A program made the translations under genes and the position numbers. Positions 26,193 through 34,251 of a stretch of 64,000 nt of DNA are shown piece after piece (within the stretch, counting starts at the first letter, position 1; each line of letters opens with the position of its first letter). Location: contig CADACW010000010.1 of assembly GCA_902786565.1 (NCBI GenBank), positions 1-64,000 on the forward strand, in the 5' to 3' direction. This stretch comes from an uncultured Prevotellaceae bacterium. Its GTDB lineage: Bacteria > Bacteroidota > Bacteroidia > Bacteroidales > Bacteroidaceae. A model generated the notes under the pieces. That model saw only the letters and a program-made list of their open reading frames with translations. It did not search any database and was not told where the DNA came from.

Positions 26193-27359
26193 ATGATACA
26201 ACCAGCAGACAGACTCAGTTTAGTGAGTGAGTATTATTTCAGCCGCAAGCTGAAGGAGGTGGCCCAGCTGAACGCCGAGGGCCGCGACATCATCAGCCTG
26301 GCCATCGGGAGCCCCGACATGCCGCCCTCGGAGGCCACGATTGAGAAATTGTGCGAGGTGGCCCGCCAGCCGGGTGCCCATGGCTATCAGCCCACTCAGG
26401 GCACGCCCGAGCTGCGCCAGGCCATGGCCGGATTCTATCGGCGCTGGTATGGCGTTGACGTCGATGCCAAGAGCGAGTTGCTGCCGCTGATAGGCTCGAA
26501 AGAGGGCATCCTGCATATCACGCTGGCCCTGGCCAATCCCGGCGATGCCGTGCTGGTGCCCAATCCCGGCTATCCCACCTATACGTCGCTCAGCAAGATT
26601 CTCGGCGCAAGGGTCGTCAACTACAATCTGCGCGAGGACAACGGCTGGCAGCCCGACTTCGACGAGCTGGAGCAGATGGACCTGAGCGGCGTCAAGCTGA
26701 TGTGGACCAACTATCCCAACATGCCGACCGGAGCACCGGCCCGCCGCGAGACCTACGAGCGGCTGGTTGACTTTGCCCGCCGGCACAACATCGTCGTGGT
26801 GAACGACAATCCCTACTCGTTCATCCTCAACCGCGAGCGTCCTCTCAGCATCATGCAGGTGGAGGGCGCCAAGGACTGCTGCATCGAGCTGAACTCCATG
26901 TCGAAGAGCCACAACATGCCGGGCTGGCGCGTGGGCATGTGCGTCAGCAATGCGCAGCTGGTGCAGTGGATTCTGAAGGTGCAGTCTAACATCGAGAGCG
27001 GCACCTTCCGTGGCATCCAGCTGGCGGCCGCCGAGGCCTACAACAACGATGCTGCCTGGCATCGCGAATACAACGTGGAGGTCTATGCCCGCCGCCGCCG
27101 TCTGGCCGAGCAAATCATGGACGTGCTGGGCTGCACCTACGACCCCACCCAGGTGGGCATGTTCCTCTGGGGCCACATTCCCGATGTATATAATAATGTA
27201 GAGGAACTGACGGAGCGCGTGCTCCACCAGTCGCGGGTGTTCATCACCCCCGGCTTCATCTTCGGCAGCAACGGCGAGCGCTACATCCGCATCTCGCTCT
27301 GCGCCAAGGAAGAGAAAATACAGCAAGCATTGGAAAGAATCAAAGCAACAACACTATAA
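26193..27359 (+). CDS. Pyridoxal-phosphate aminotransferase, class I/II (aromatic operon)
   Basis: 388 residues, fold type I. The PLP lysine is in SMSKSHNMPGWRVG; PNPGYPTYTSL, WTNYPNMPTGA and the C-terminal Arg in YIRISLCA match the family. In this operon it most likely transaminates phenylpyruvate/4-hydroxyphenylpyruvate or prephenate; substrate choice is inferred from the neighbours. The start is 18 bases past the attenuator T-run, so expression depends on readthrough. The next gene starts 4 bases after its stop. Confidence 0.9.
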   Translation: MIQPADRLSLVSEYYFSRKLKEVAQLNAEGRDIISLAIGSPDMPPSEATIEKLCEVARQPGAHGYQPTQGTPELRQAMAGFYRRWYGVDVDAKSELLPLIGSKEGILHITLALANPGDAVLVPNPGYPTYTSLSKILGARVVNYNLREDNGWQPDFDELEQMDLSGVKLMWTNYPNMPTGAPARRETYERLVDFARRHNIVVVNDNPYSFILNRERPLSIMQVEGAKDCCIELNSMSKSHNMPGWRVGMCVSNAQLVQWILKVQSNIESGTFRGIQLAAAEAYNNDAAWHREYNVEVYARRRRLAEQIMDVLGCTYDPTQVGMFLWGHIPDVYNNVEELTERVLHQSRVFITPGFIFGSNGERYIRISLCAKEEKIQQALERIKATTL

Positions 27360-27363
27360 GACT

Positions 27364-28428
27364 ATGGAACTGGAATTAGAAAAATTGAACCTTCCGAGTG
27401 ACAATGAACGCCCCTTCGTGATTGCCGGCCCCTGCAGCGCCGAGACCGAAGAGCAAGTGATGACAACCGCCACGCAGCTGGCCATGAAAGGCTGCCACAA
27501 TTTCCGCGCCGGCGTGTGGAAACCGCGCACCAAGCCTGGTGGCTTCGAGGGCAACGGCGAGAAGGCACTGCCCTGGATGCAGCGTGTGAAGAAGGAGACG
27601 GGCATGAACGTGGCCACCGAGGTGGCTACTCCCGAACATGTGGAACTGGCCCTGAAGTATGGCATCGACATCCTCTGGATTGGTGCCCGCACCACTGCCA
27701 ACCCCTTTGCCATGCAGGCCCTGGCCGATGCCCTGCGGGGCGTCGACGTGCCCGTCTTCGTTAAAAACCCCGTCAACCCCGACCTGGAGCTCTGGATTGG
27801 GGCAATGGAGCGTCTCAACCAGGCTGGCGTTAAGCGTCTGGGCGCCATCCACCGCGGCTTCTCCTCCTACGAGCAGAAAATCTACCGCAACAACCCGCTC
27901 TGGCAGGTGCCCATAGAGCTGCGCCGCCGCATTCCCGAACTGCCGCTCATCTGCGACCCCAGCCACATCGGCGGGCGCCGTGAGCTCATTGCCCCGCTGT
28001 GCCAGCAGGCCATGGACCTGGGGGCCGACGGCCTCATCGTGGAGAGCCACTGCGACCCCGACAAGGCCTGGAGCGACGCCAAGCAGCAGGTCACGCCCGA
28101 CGTGCTCGACTATATTCTCTCGCTGCTCGTCATCCGCGACGAGCACACCACCACCGAGGGCATCGTGCAGTTGCGCAAGCAGATAGACGAGCTGGACAAC
28201 CAAATCATGGACGTGCTGACCAAACGCATGAAGGTGTGCCGCGAGATTGGACAGTACAAGAAGGAGCACAACATGACCGTGCTGCAGGCTTCACGCTACA
28301 ACGAGATTCTGAACAAGCGCGGCGTGCAGGGCTCGCTCTGCGGCATGTCGCCAGAGTTCGTGGCCAAGGTCTTCGAGAGCATCCACGAAGAGAGCGTGCG
28401 CCAGCAGATGGAAATCATTAACAAATGA
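27364..28428 (+). CDS. aroF: DAHP synthase fused to chorismate mutase (type II)
   Basis: 354 residues. N-terminal DAHP synthase of the KDOPS-like family (about 1-260: FVIAGPCSAETEEQV, GVWKPRTKPGGFEG, LICDPSHIGGRRE) makes the first shikimate-pathway intermediate. The C-terminal domain (about 265-350: LRKQIDELDNQIMDVLTKRM, EIGQYKKEHN) is an AroQ-type chorismate mutase that makes prephenate. First pathway step and branch-point step are thus in one protein, and the mutase may give feedback control. The symbol is a convention; other names are used for this fusion. Confidence 0.93.
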   Translation: MELELEKLNLPSDNERPFVIAGPCSAETEEQVMTTATQLAMKGCHNFRAGVWKPRTKPGGFEGNGEKALPWMQRVKKETGMNVATEVATPEHVELALKYGIDILWIGARTTANPFAMQALADALRGVDVPVFVKNPVNPDLELWIGAMERLNQAGVKRLGAIHRGFSSYEQKIYRNNPLWQVPIELRRRIPELPLICDPSHIGGRRELIAPLCQQAMDLGADGLIVESHCDPDKAWSDAKQQVTPDVLDYILSLLVIRDEHTTTEGIVQLRKQIDELDNQIMDVLTKRMKVCREIGQYKKEHNMTVLQASRYNEILNKRGVQGSLCGMSPEFVAKVFESIHEESVRQQMEIINK

Positions 28429-28444
28429 AAAACGGAGTGTACAA

Positions 28445-29239
28445 ATGAAAATATTAGTAATGGGAGCAGGCAAGATGGGGAGCTTCTTCATCGACCTGCT
28501 GAGTTTTGACCATGAGGTGGCCGTCTTCGAGCGAGACCCCAAGCGCATGCGGTTCACCTACAACTGCCAGCGGTTCACCACCTACGAAGAGATTGACGGC
28601 TTCCGGCCCGAACTGCTCATCAATGCCGTGACGCTGAAATACACCATTCCCGTGTTTCGCGAGGTCATCCCCCATCTGCCCAAGGAGTGCATCATCAGCG
28701 ATATTGCCAGCGTGAAGACCGACCTGAAGGAGTTCTACGAGCAGTCGGGCATGCGCTATGTCTCCACTCACCCCATGTTCGGCCCAACGTTTGCCAATCT
28801 GCAGCAACTCTCCGAAGAGAACGCCATCATCATCAGCGAGGGCGACTATATGGGCCGCATCTTCTTCAAGGACCTCTACCAGAAGTTGGGGCTGAATATC
28901 TACGAATACACCTTCGAGGAGCACGACAAGACGGTGGCCTACTCGCTGTCGGTGCCCTTTGTCAGCACTTTCGTCTTCGCCGCTGTGATGAAGCACCAGG
29001 ATGCGCCCGGCACCACCTTCAAGCGCCACATGCGCATAGCCAAGGGCGTGCTGAACGAGGACGACTATCTGCTGCAGGAAATACTCTTCAACCCCTACAC
29101 CCACGACCAGGTGGCGCAGATACGTAGGGAACTGAAGGACCTGCTGGAGATTATCGACCAGAAGGACGGCGACGGGATGAAAGCCTATCTGACGAAGATA
29201 CGCGACAACGTGCGCCGTGACATTGAGATAAAGCGGTAG
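28445..29239 (+). CDS. tyrA: Prephenate dehydrogenase
   Basis: 264 residues. NAD-binding start MKILVMGAGKMGSFF; ISDIASVKTDL and THPMFGPTF are characteristic of TyrA (the catalytic His is in THPMFGP). It makes 4-hydroxyphenylpyruvate for Tyr. No ACT domain is present, so feedback control, if any, lies elsewhere. Last gene of the attenuated operon; prephenate dehydratase (pheA) is not in it. Confidence 0.93.
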   Translation: MKILVMGAGKMGSFFIDLLSFDHEVAVFERDPKRMRFTYNCQRFTTYEEIDGFRPELLINAVTLKYTIPVFREVIPHLPKECIISDIASVKTDLKEFYEQSGMRYVSTHPMFGPTFANLQQLSEENAIIISEGDYMGRIFFKDLYQKLGLNIYEYTFEEHDKTVAYSLSVPFVSTFVFAAVMKHQDAPGTTFKRHMRIAKGVLNEDDYLLQEILFNPYTHDQVAQIRRELKDLLEIIDQKDGDGMKAYLTKIRDNVRRDIEIKR

Positions 29240-29257
29240 AGAGGGGCAGGCAGCGGC

Positions 29258-30478
29258 CTACTCGTGGCGGATGGCCTCGATGGGGTCCATGTTGGCGGCC
29301 TTCTGTGCGGGAATATATCCGAACAGCACGCCAATGAACACGCAGACGAGGAAGCTGACGTAGATGCTCCACATGGGCACACTGCTGGGCATGCCGAAGA
29401 GCGGCACCACCCACTCGCTGGCACCACAGCCGAGAAGGATGCCCAGCAGTCCGCCCGTGAGGCTGATGAGCACACTCTCGATGAGGAACTGCAGCGAGAT
29501 GACCGGCCCCGTGGCTCCCACGGCCATGCGCAGGCCTATCTCCTTGGTGCGCTCGGTCACCGAGACCAGCATGATGTTCATAATGCCGATGCCCGCAACG
29601 AGCAGCGAGAAGGCTGCTGCCACAACGAGGATAAGCGTCACGGTGTCCATGGTGCTCGACATGGTCTCCATCATCTCCGCCTGCGAGCGGATGTTGAAGT
29701 CGTCGGCGGCATCGCCCTTCAGCTTGTGGTTGTCGCGCAGAATCTGGGTCAGCTCTTCAATGGCGGCATCGCTCATGTCTTCGGTCACGGCCGAGCAGAT
29801 GATGTTTGAGAACCACGTCTGGGCGGCAATGCGCTTCATCACCGTGGTGTAGGGGGCTATCATCACGTTGTCCTGGTCCATGCCCCAGTTGTTGTAGCCT
29901 TTGGCCTTGAGCACCCCGATGACGGTCATGGGGATGGACTTGAAGCGGATGGTCTTGCCGATGGGGTCCACGCCGTCGCCGAAGAGCTCGGTCACGATGG
30001 TGTGGCCTATGACCACCTTCTTGGCGGCTTTCTTGATGTCTTCCTCGGTGAAGCACTCACCCTTTTCGATGGTCCACAGGCGTATGTCTATATATTCGGG
30101 CGCCTCGCCATAGATGGTCGTCGTGGTGTTGTTGTTGCCATAGATGGCCTGTCCGCTGCTGGTCACCTCGGGCGATACCTTGGTGACGAAGCGCTTCTCT
30201 TGCATAATGCGCTCATAGTCGGCCATTTTCAGCGTCTGCATGGCCGACGGGTCCTGGCGCACACCGCCACGGAAGTCGGCTCCCGGACGTATGGTGAGCA
30301 GATTGGTGCCCATGGTCGAGAGCTCTTTGCGGATGCTCTCCTTCGAGCCTTGGCCTATCGACATCATGATGATGACGGCGGCCACGCCGATGATGATGCC
30401 CAGCATGGAGAGGAACGAGCGCATCTTGTTGCTCGCCACTGCCCTGAGGCTCACTTTGAAAAGGTTGAGTATATTCAT
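29258..30478 (-). CDS. MacB-type ABC transporter permease
   Basis: 406 residues. N-terminal transmembrane helix (MRSFLSMLGIIIGVAAVIIM), a large periplasmic MacB_PCD domain (about 45-250), then three C-terminal helices of the FtsX fold with the ERTKEIGLRMAVGAT motif. Such proteins work by mechanotransmission to move lipoproteins, peptides or drugs from the periplasmic side. The ATPase partner lies directly upstream (1-base gap). No membrane fusion protein or TolC gene is adjacent. Confidence 0.92.
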   Translation of the reverse strand: MNILNLFKVSLRAVASNKMRSFLSMLGIIIGVAAVIIMMSIGQGSKESIRKELSTMGTNLLTIRPGADFRGGVRQDPSAMQTLKMADYERIMQEKRFVTKVSPEVTSSGQAIYGNNNTTTTIYGEAPEYIDIRLWTIEKGECFTEEDIKKAAKKVVIGHTIVTELFGDGVDPIGKTIRFKSIPMTVIGVLKAKGYNNWGMDQDNVMIAPYTTVMKRIAAQTWFSNIICSAVTEDMSDAAIEELTQILRDNHKLKGDAADDFNIRSQAEMMETMSSTMDTVTLILVVAAAFSLLVAGIGIMNIMLVSVTERTKEIGLRMAVGATGPVISLQFLIESVLISLTGGLLGILLGCGASEWVVPLFGMPSSVPMWSIYVSFLVCVFIGVLFGYIPAQKAANMDPIEAIRHE

Positions 30479-30479
30479 T

Positions 30480-31241
30480 TTAGTCGTCTTGCGGAATGGG
30501 TAGGGCGGCGAGTGCCTCGGCGGCCGACTTGATGTTCAGGTTGGTGGTGTCTTCGCGTATCTTGCCGTCGCGCAGCATGATGTTGCGGCTGGCATATTCG
30601 GCAATCTCCGGGTTGTGGGTCACAAAGATGATGGTGTGGCCCTGGCGGTAGAGTTCCTGAAAGAGCACCAGCATCTCAAACGAGGTGCGGGTGTCCAGGT
30701 TGCCGGTGGCCTCGTCGGCCAGCAGCACGGCAGGGTCGTTGACCAGTGCGCGGGCAATGGCCACGCGCTGCATCTGTCCGCCCGACATCTGGTTGCTCTT
30801 GTGCTCCAGGCGGTCGCCCAGGCCCACGGCCTTCAGGGCTTTGATGGCGGCTTCGCGGCGCTCGCGGGCGTTGTATTTCGAGTTGTACATCAGCGGCAGC
30901 TCCACGTTCTCCACGGCGGTGGTCTTGGCCAGCAAGTTGTAGTTCTGGAACACGAAGCCTATCTTCTGGTTTCTCAGGTGTGCCCGCTGCGTCTTCGACA
31001 TGGTGCGCACGGAGACACCGTCGAGGAAATACTCGCCGCTGGTTGGGGTGTCGAGACACCCCAACTGGTTGAGCAGCGTAGACTTGCCGCTGCCGCTGGT
31101 GCCCTGGATGGTGACAAACTCACCCTCATAAATCTTGAACGACACGCCACGCAGGGCTTTCACCGTTTCGGCGCCCACTTGGAAATAGCGTTTCACGTTC
31201 TGTAGTTCGATGACTACTTTTCTGTCTTTCATTTCGCTCAT
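30480..31241 (-). CDS. ABC transporter ATP-binding protein (LolD/MacB type)
   Basis: 253 residues. Walker A GTSGSGKSTLLNQLG, Q-loop FVFQNYNLL, signature MSGGQMQRVAIARAL, Walker B VLLADEATGNLD, H-loop IIFVTHNPE. The ATG at 31239-31241 overlaps the nadB stop by one base (TGATG), so a GTG three bases upstream is not needed. Coupled to the MacB-like permease that follows. Confidence 0.94.
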   Translation of the reverse strand: MSEMKDRKVVIELQNVKRYFQVGAETVKALRGVSFKIYEGEFVTIQGTSGSGKSTLLNQLGCLDTPTSGEYFLDGVSVRTMSKTQRAHLRNQKIGFVFQNYNLLAKTTAVENVELPLMYNSKYNARERREAAIKALKAVGLGDRLEHKSNQMSGGQMQRVAIARALVNDPAVLLADEATGNLDTRTSFEMLVLFQELYRQGHTIIFVTHNPEIAEYASRNIMLRDGKIREDTTNLNIKSAAEALAALPIPQDD

Positions 31242-32824
31242 CACTTATCGTAGGCGTGTGGTGGGTAGTCAATGGTGAAGTGCAGGCCCCGGCTCTCTTT
31301 GCGCTCCAGTGCAAAGCGGGTGATGAGGTAGCCCACGTTGATCATATTGCGCAGCTCGCAGATGTCGCGGCTTGCCTTGACGCGCTTGAAGAGCCGTTCC
31401 GTCTCCTCGTAGAGCATGTCCAGGCGGTCCCAGGCGCGGTGCAGACGGAGGTCGCTGCGCACGATGCCCACATAGTTCGACATAATCTGGTTCACCTCCT
31501 TGATGCTCTGGGTGATGAGCACCTTCTCCTCGTTGGTCATGGTGCCCTCGTCGTTCCACTCCGGCACCTGGTCGTTCCAGTCGTAGAGGTCTACGTGCTT
31601 GAGCGAGTCCTTGGCGGCGGCGTCGGCATAGACCACGGCCTCGATCAGCGAATTGCTGGCCAGTCGGTTGCCGCCGTGCAGGCCGGTGCATGAGCACTCG
31701 CCGAGGGCGTAGAGCTGCTCGATGGATGTCTGTCCGTTGAGGTCCACCTTGATGCCTCCGCACATATAGTGGGCAGCGGGTCGCACGGGTATATAGTCGG
31801 TGGTGATGTCGATGCCCATCGAGAGGCACTTCTGGTAGATGTTGGGGAAGTGGTGGCGCGTCTCTGCCGCGTCTTTATGGGTGACATCGAGACAGACGTG
31901 GTCCAGTCCGTGAATCTTCATTTCCTTGTCGATGGCGCGGGCCACGATGTCGCGTGGCGCCAGCGAGAGGCGCTCGTCGTATTTCTGCATAAACTCCTCG
32001 CCGTTAGGCAGCTTCAGTATGCCGCCATAGCCGCGCATGGCCTCGGTGATGAGGTAGGCGGGGTGCGTCTCCTTGGGATTGTGGAGCACGGTGGGGTGGA
32101 ACTGCACAAACTCCATGTCGGCCACTGTCCCCTTGGCGCGATAGACCATGGCGATGCCGTCGCCGGTGGCGATGACGGGGTTGGAAGTGGTCAGGTAGAC
32201 GGCGCCGCATCCGCCGGTGCAGATCACGGTGACCTTCGACAGGTAAGTGTCGACCGCCTCTGAGGGGTTGAGCACGTAGGCGCCATAGCACTTGATGTGG
32301 GGCGAGCGGCGGGTGACGCGAACGCCCAGGTGGTGCTGCGTGATGATTTCTACGGCAAAGTGGTTCTCCTTGACGGTGATGTCGGGGCAGGCACGGACGG
32401 CCGCCATCAGTCCGCGCTGTATTTCGGCACCCGTGTCGTCGGCGTGGTGCAGGATGCGGAATTCGGAATGGCCGCCCTCGCGGTGCAGGTCGAAGGTGCC
32501 GTCGGGCTTGCGGTCGAAGTTCACGCCCCAGTTGACCAGTTCGCGTATCTGCTCGGGGGCGTTCCTCACCACCTGCTCCACCGCCTTGCGGTCGCTGATG
32601 TAGTCGCCCGCCACCATGGTGTCCTGTATGTGCTTGTCGAAGTCGTCCACAGCCAGGTTGGTGACGCTTGCCACGCCTCCTTGTGCAAATGAGGTGTTGG
32701 CTTCGTCGAGCGAAGTCTTGCAGATGATACATACGCTGCCTTTTTTCTCGCGTGCCACTTTCAGGGCGTAACTCATGCCGGCCACGCCAGCACCAATGAT
32801 GAGGAAATCGTATTTGTAAACCAT
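31241..32824 (-). CDS. nadB: L-aspartate oxidase
   Basis: 527 residues. FAD-dependent first step of NAD synthesis, aspartate to iminoaspartate. Dinucleotide fold DFLIIGAGVAGMSYA, ANTSFAQGGVASV, HREGGHSEFRILHHAD, and the active-site Arg region RPAAHYMCGGIKVD; the C-terminal helical domain is complete. It is not beside nadA or nadC. The overlap with the ABC ATPase gene gives them one transcript without an obvious functional link. Confidence 0.95.
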   Translation of the reverse strand: MVYKYDFLIIGAGVAGMSYALKVAREKKGSVCIICKTSLDEANTSFAQGGVASVTNLAVDDFDKHIQDTMVAGDYISDRKAVEQVVRNAPEQIRELVNWGVNFDRKPDGTFDLHREGGHSEFRILHHADDTGAEIQRGLMAAVRACPDITVKENHFAVEIITQHHLGVRVTRRSPHIKCYGAYVLNPSEAVDTYLSKVTVICTGGCGAVYLTTSNPVIATGDGIAMVYRAKGTVADMEFVQFHPTVLHNPKETHPAYLITEAMRGYGGILKLPNGEEFMQKYDERLSLAPRDIVARAIDKEMKIHGLDHVCLDVTHKDAAETRHHFPNIYQKCLSMGIDITTDYIPVRPAAHYMCGGIKVDLNGQTSIEQLYALGECSCTGLHGGNRLASNSLIEAVVYADAAAKDSLKHVDLYDWNDQVPEWNDEGTMTNEEKVLITQSIKEVNQIMSNYVGIVRSDLRLHRAWDRLDMLYEETERLFKRVKASRDICELRNMINVGYLITRFALERKESRGLHFTIDYPPHAYDK

Positions 32825-32841
32825 GCTTCAGTATTTTATCG

Positions 32842-34029
32842 TTAATAGAGAAATCCGAGGAGCCAGAGGGGAATCATGTTGCCCCGCCCAATCTCGGTGT
32901 TGTAGCGTGCGTAGATGGTGCCTTCCTCTTCCTTCATTTTACTATTGGCTTCTGCATTGCAGACACAGAAGCGCAGACGGCCGTCGACAATCCACCAGCC
33001 GCTGCGTCCGCACTCGTTGACCACGTGGTCTTTCCAGAGGGTGTTGACGAAGAATGTGTCCATGGCCGTCTGTTTCTCCACGTGAATGGGGTAGATGGCA
33101 TAGAGCAGGTTGGAGTTGTGGAGCATGACCATCGAGGGTTTCTTGGGGAAAGCCTCGCCTTCGCGGTAGATGATGTTCAGCAGCCGTGCGTCGGCCAGAT
33201 ACTTCATGTAGTTCATCACCGTGGCGCGGCTCGTCTCAATCTCGTCGGCCAGCCTCGACACGTTGGGGGCCTTGGGGCCCTCCTCGGCCAGCTTGTAGAA
33301 GAGCTTTTTGATTTTGGTGAGGTATTTCAGTTCTATCTGCTTGATGAGCAGGATGTCCACCTCGGTCATCATATTCATGGTCTTGAGCAGATTTTCCGAG
33401 TAGTTGCGGTGCTCCTGGAAGAAAGGATAGAAGCCGTGGTGAATGTAGTCCTGGAAATAGCGGCGCGGTGAGACTCGGGGCAGCACTTCGCGCACTATTG
33501 TCTCGTGGTTTTGCAGTATCTCGTCCAGGGTGTAGGCCCTGAAGCTGTTGCCGGTGAGCAGGTTGAGAAATTCGCGGAATGAGAATCCGCGCAGATTGTA
33601 GGAATGGACGATGCCGTTCAGCTCCGGGTTCTCGTCTTTGAGCCGCATCACACTGCTGCCTGTGAAGACGATGCGCAGGCCGGGGTAGAGGTCGTAGCAG
33701 CGCCGCAGCTCCTTTGACCATTCGGGCTGCTTGAACACCTGGTCGATGAGGAGCACGCGCCCGCCCCGATGGTAGAACTCGCCGGCAAAGTCGGCAATGC
33801 CGCGCCCCTGGAAGTAGAAATTGTTCATGTTGATGTAGAGGCACTGCTTGTCTTCAAGGTCGAAGTTCTCGCGTGCGTACTGCAACAGAAAGGTGGTCTT
33901 GCCTACGCCGCGGGTGCCTTTGATGCCGATAAGGCGGTCGCTCCAGTCTATTTCGTCCATAAGGCCACGGCGAACTGGAGCAAGTGTGTGCTCTACCAAA
34001 TAGCGGTGTGTGCGAAAGAAAGCCTCCAT
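32842..34029 (-). CDS. AAA family ATPase (AAA_14/DUF4143-like)
   Basis: 395 residues. Walker A GIKGTRGVGKTTFLLQYA (about 34-51), Walker B RVLLIDQVFK (Gln where Glu is usual), sensor VFTGSSVMRL; the C-terminal half has a winged-helix-like stretch SRLADEIETSRATVMNYMKYL and a nuclease-like end. Typical of the abundant archaeal/Bacteroidales ATPases of unknown role. The TATCTTTG box at 34038-34045 would place the RNA start within a few bases of the ATG, so the mRNA may be leaderless. Confidence 0.85.
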   Translation of the reverse strand: MEAFFRTHRYLVEHTLAPVRRGLMDEIDWSDRLIGIKGTRGVGKTTFLLQYARENFDLEDKQCLYINMNNFYFQGRGIADFAGEFYHRGGRVLLIDQVFKQPEWSKELRRCYDLYPGLRIVFTGSSVMRLKDENPELNGIVHSYNLRGFSFREFLNLLTGNSFRAYTLDEILQNHETIVREVLPRVSPRRYFQDYIHHGFYPFFQEHRNYSENLLKTMNMMTEVDILLIKQIELKYLTKIKKLFYKLAEEGPKAPNVSRLADEIETSRATVMNYMKYLADARLLNIIYREGEAFPKKPSMVMLHNSNLLYAIYPIHVEKQTAMDTFFVNTLWKDHVVNECGRSGWWIVDGRLRFCVCNAEANSKMKEEEGTIYARYNTEIGRGNMIPLWLLGFLY

Positions 34030-34178
34030 AACATTTGCAAAGATACAAAGAAAAAGGGAAACGTGGTGTGGGGGGCTGCCAATTTTTCGATTTTTTAATC
34101 TTTCGACACTAATCTGCCACCATTCTGACGGCCCGCCGCAAGGTCCCTTTTTCGAGGTCGGCCCAGACCCCCCAAAAA

Positions 34179-34242
34179 GATAAGTGCCTTTTATCTCCGA
34201 GATAAGTGCCTTTTATCTCGGAGATAAGTGGCACTTATCTCT
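34179..34242. repeat. GATAAGTG palindromic repeat cluster, copy 2
   Basis: Three half-site pairs in the same arrangement as 1163-1235; 48 bases match with one mismatch by eye. It begins 10 bases past the stop of the sensor kinase gene and, read on the minus strand, ends with hairpins followed by TTTTTGGGG, so it could act as that operon's terminator. Confidence 0.85.
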
Positions 34243-34251
34243 AAAGGCCCT

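Noticed and set aside
26220-27326. 368-codon minus-strand ORF opposite the aminotransferase gene
   Set aside because: Antisense shadow with His/Ala/Val-rich translation and no domain; the plus-strand enzyme is unambiguous.
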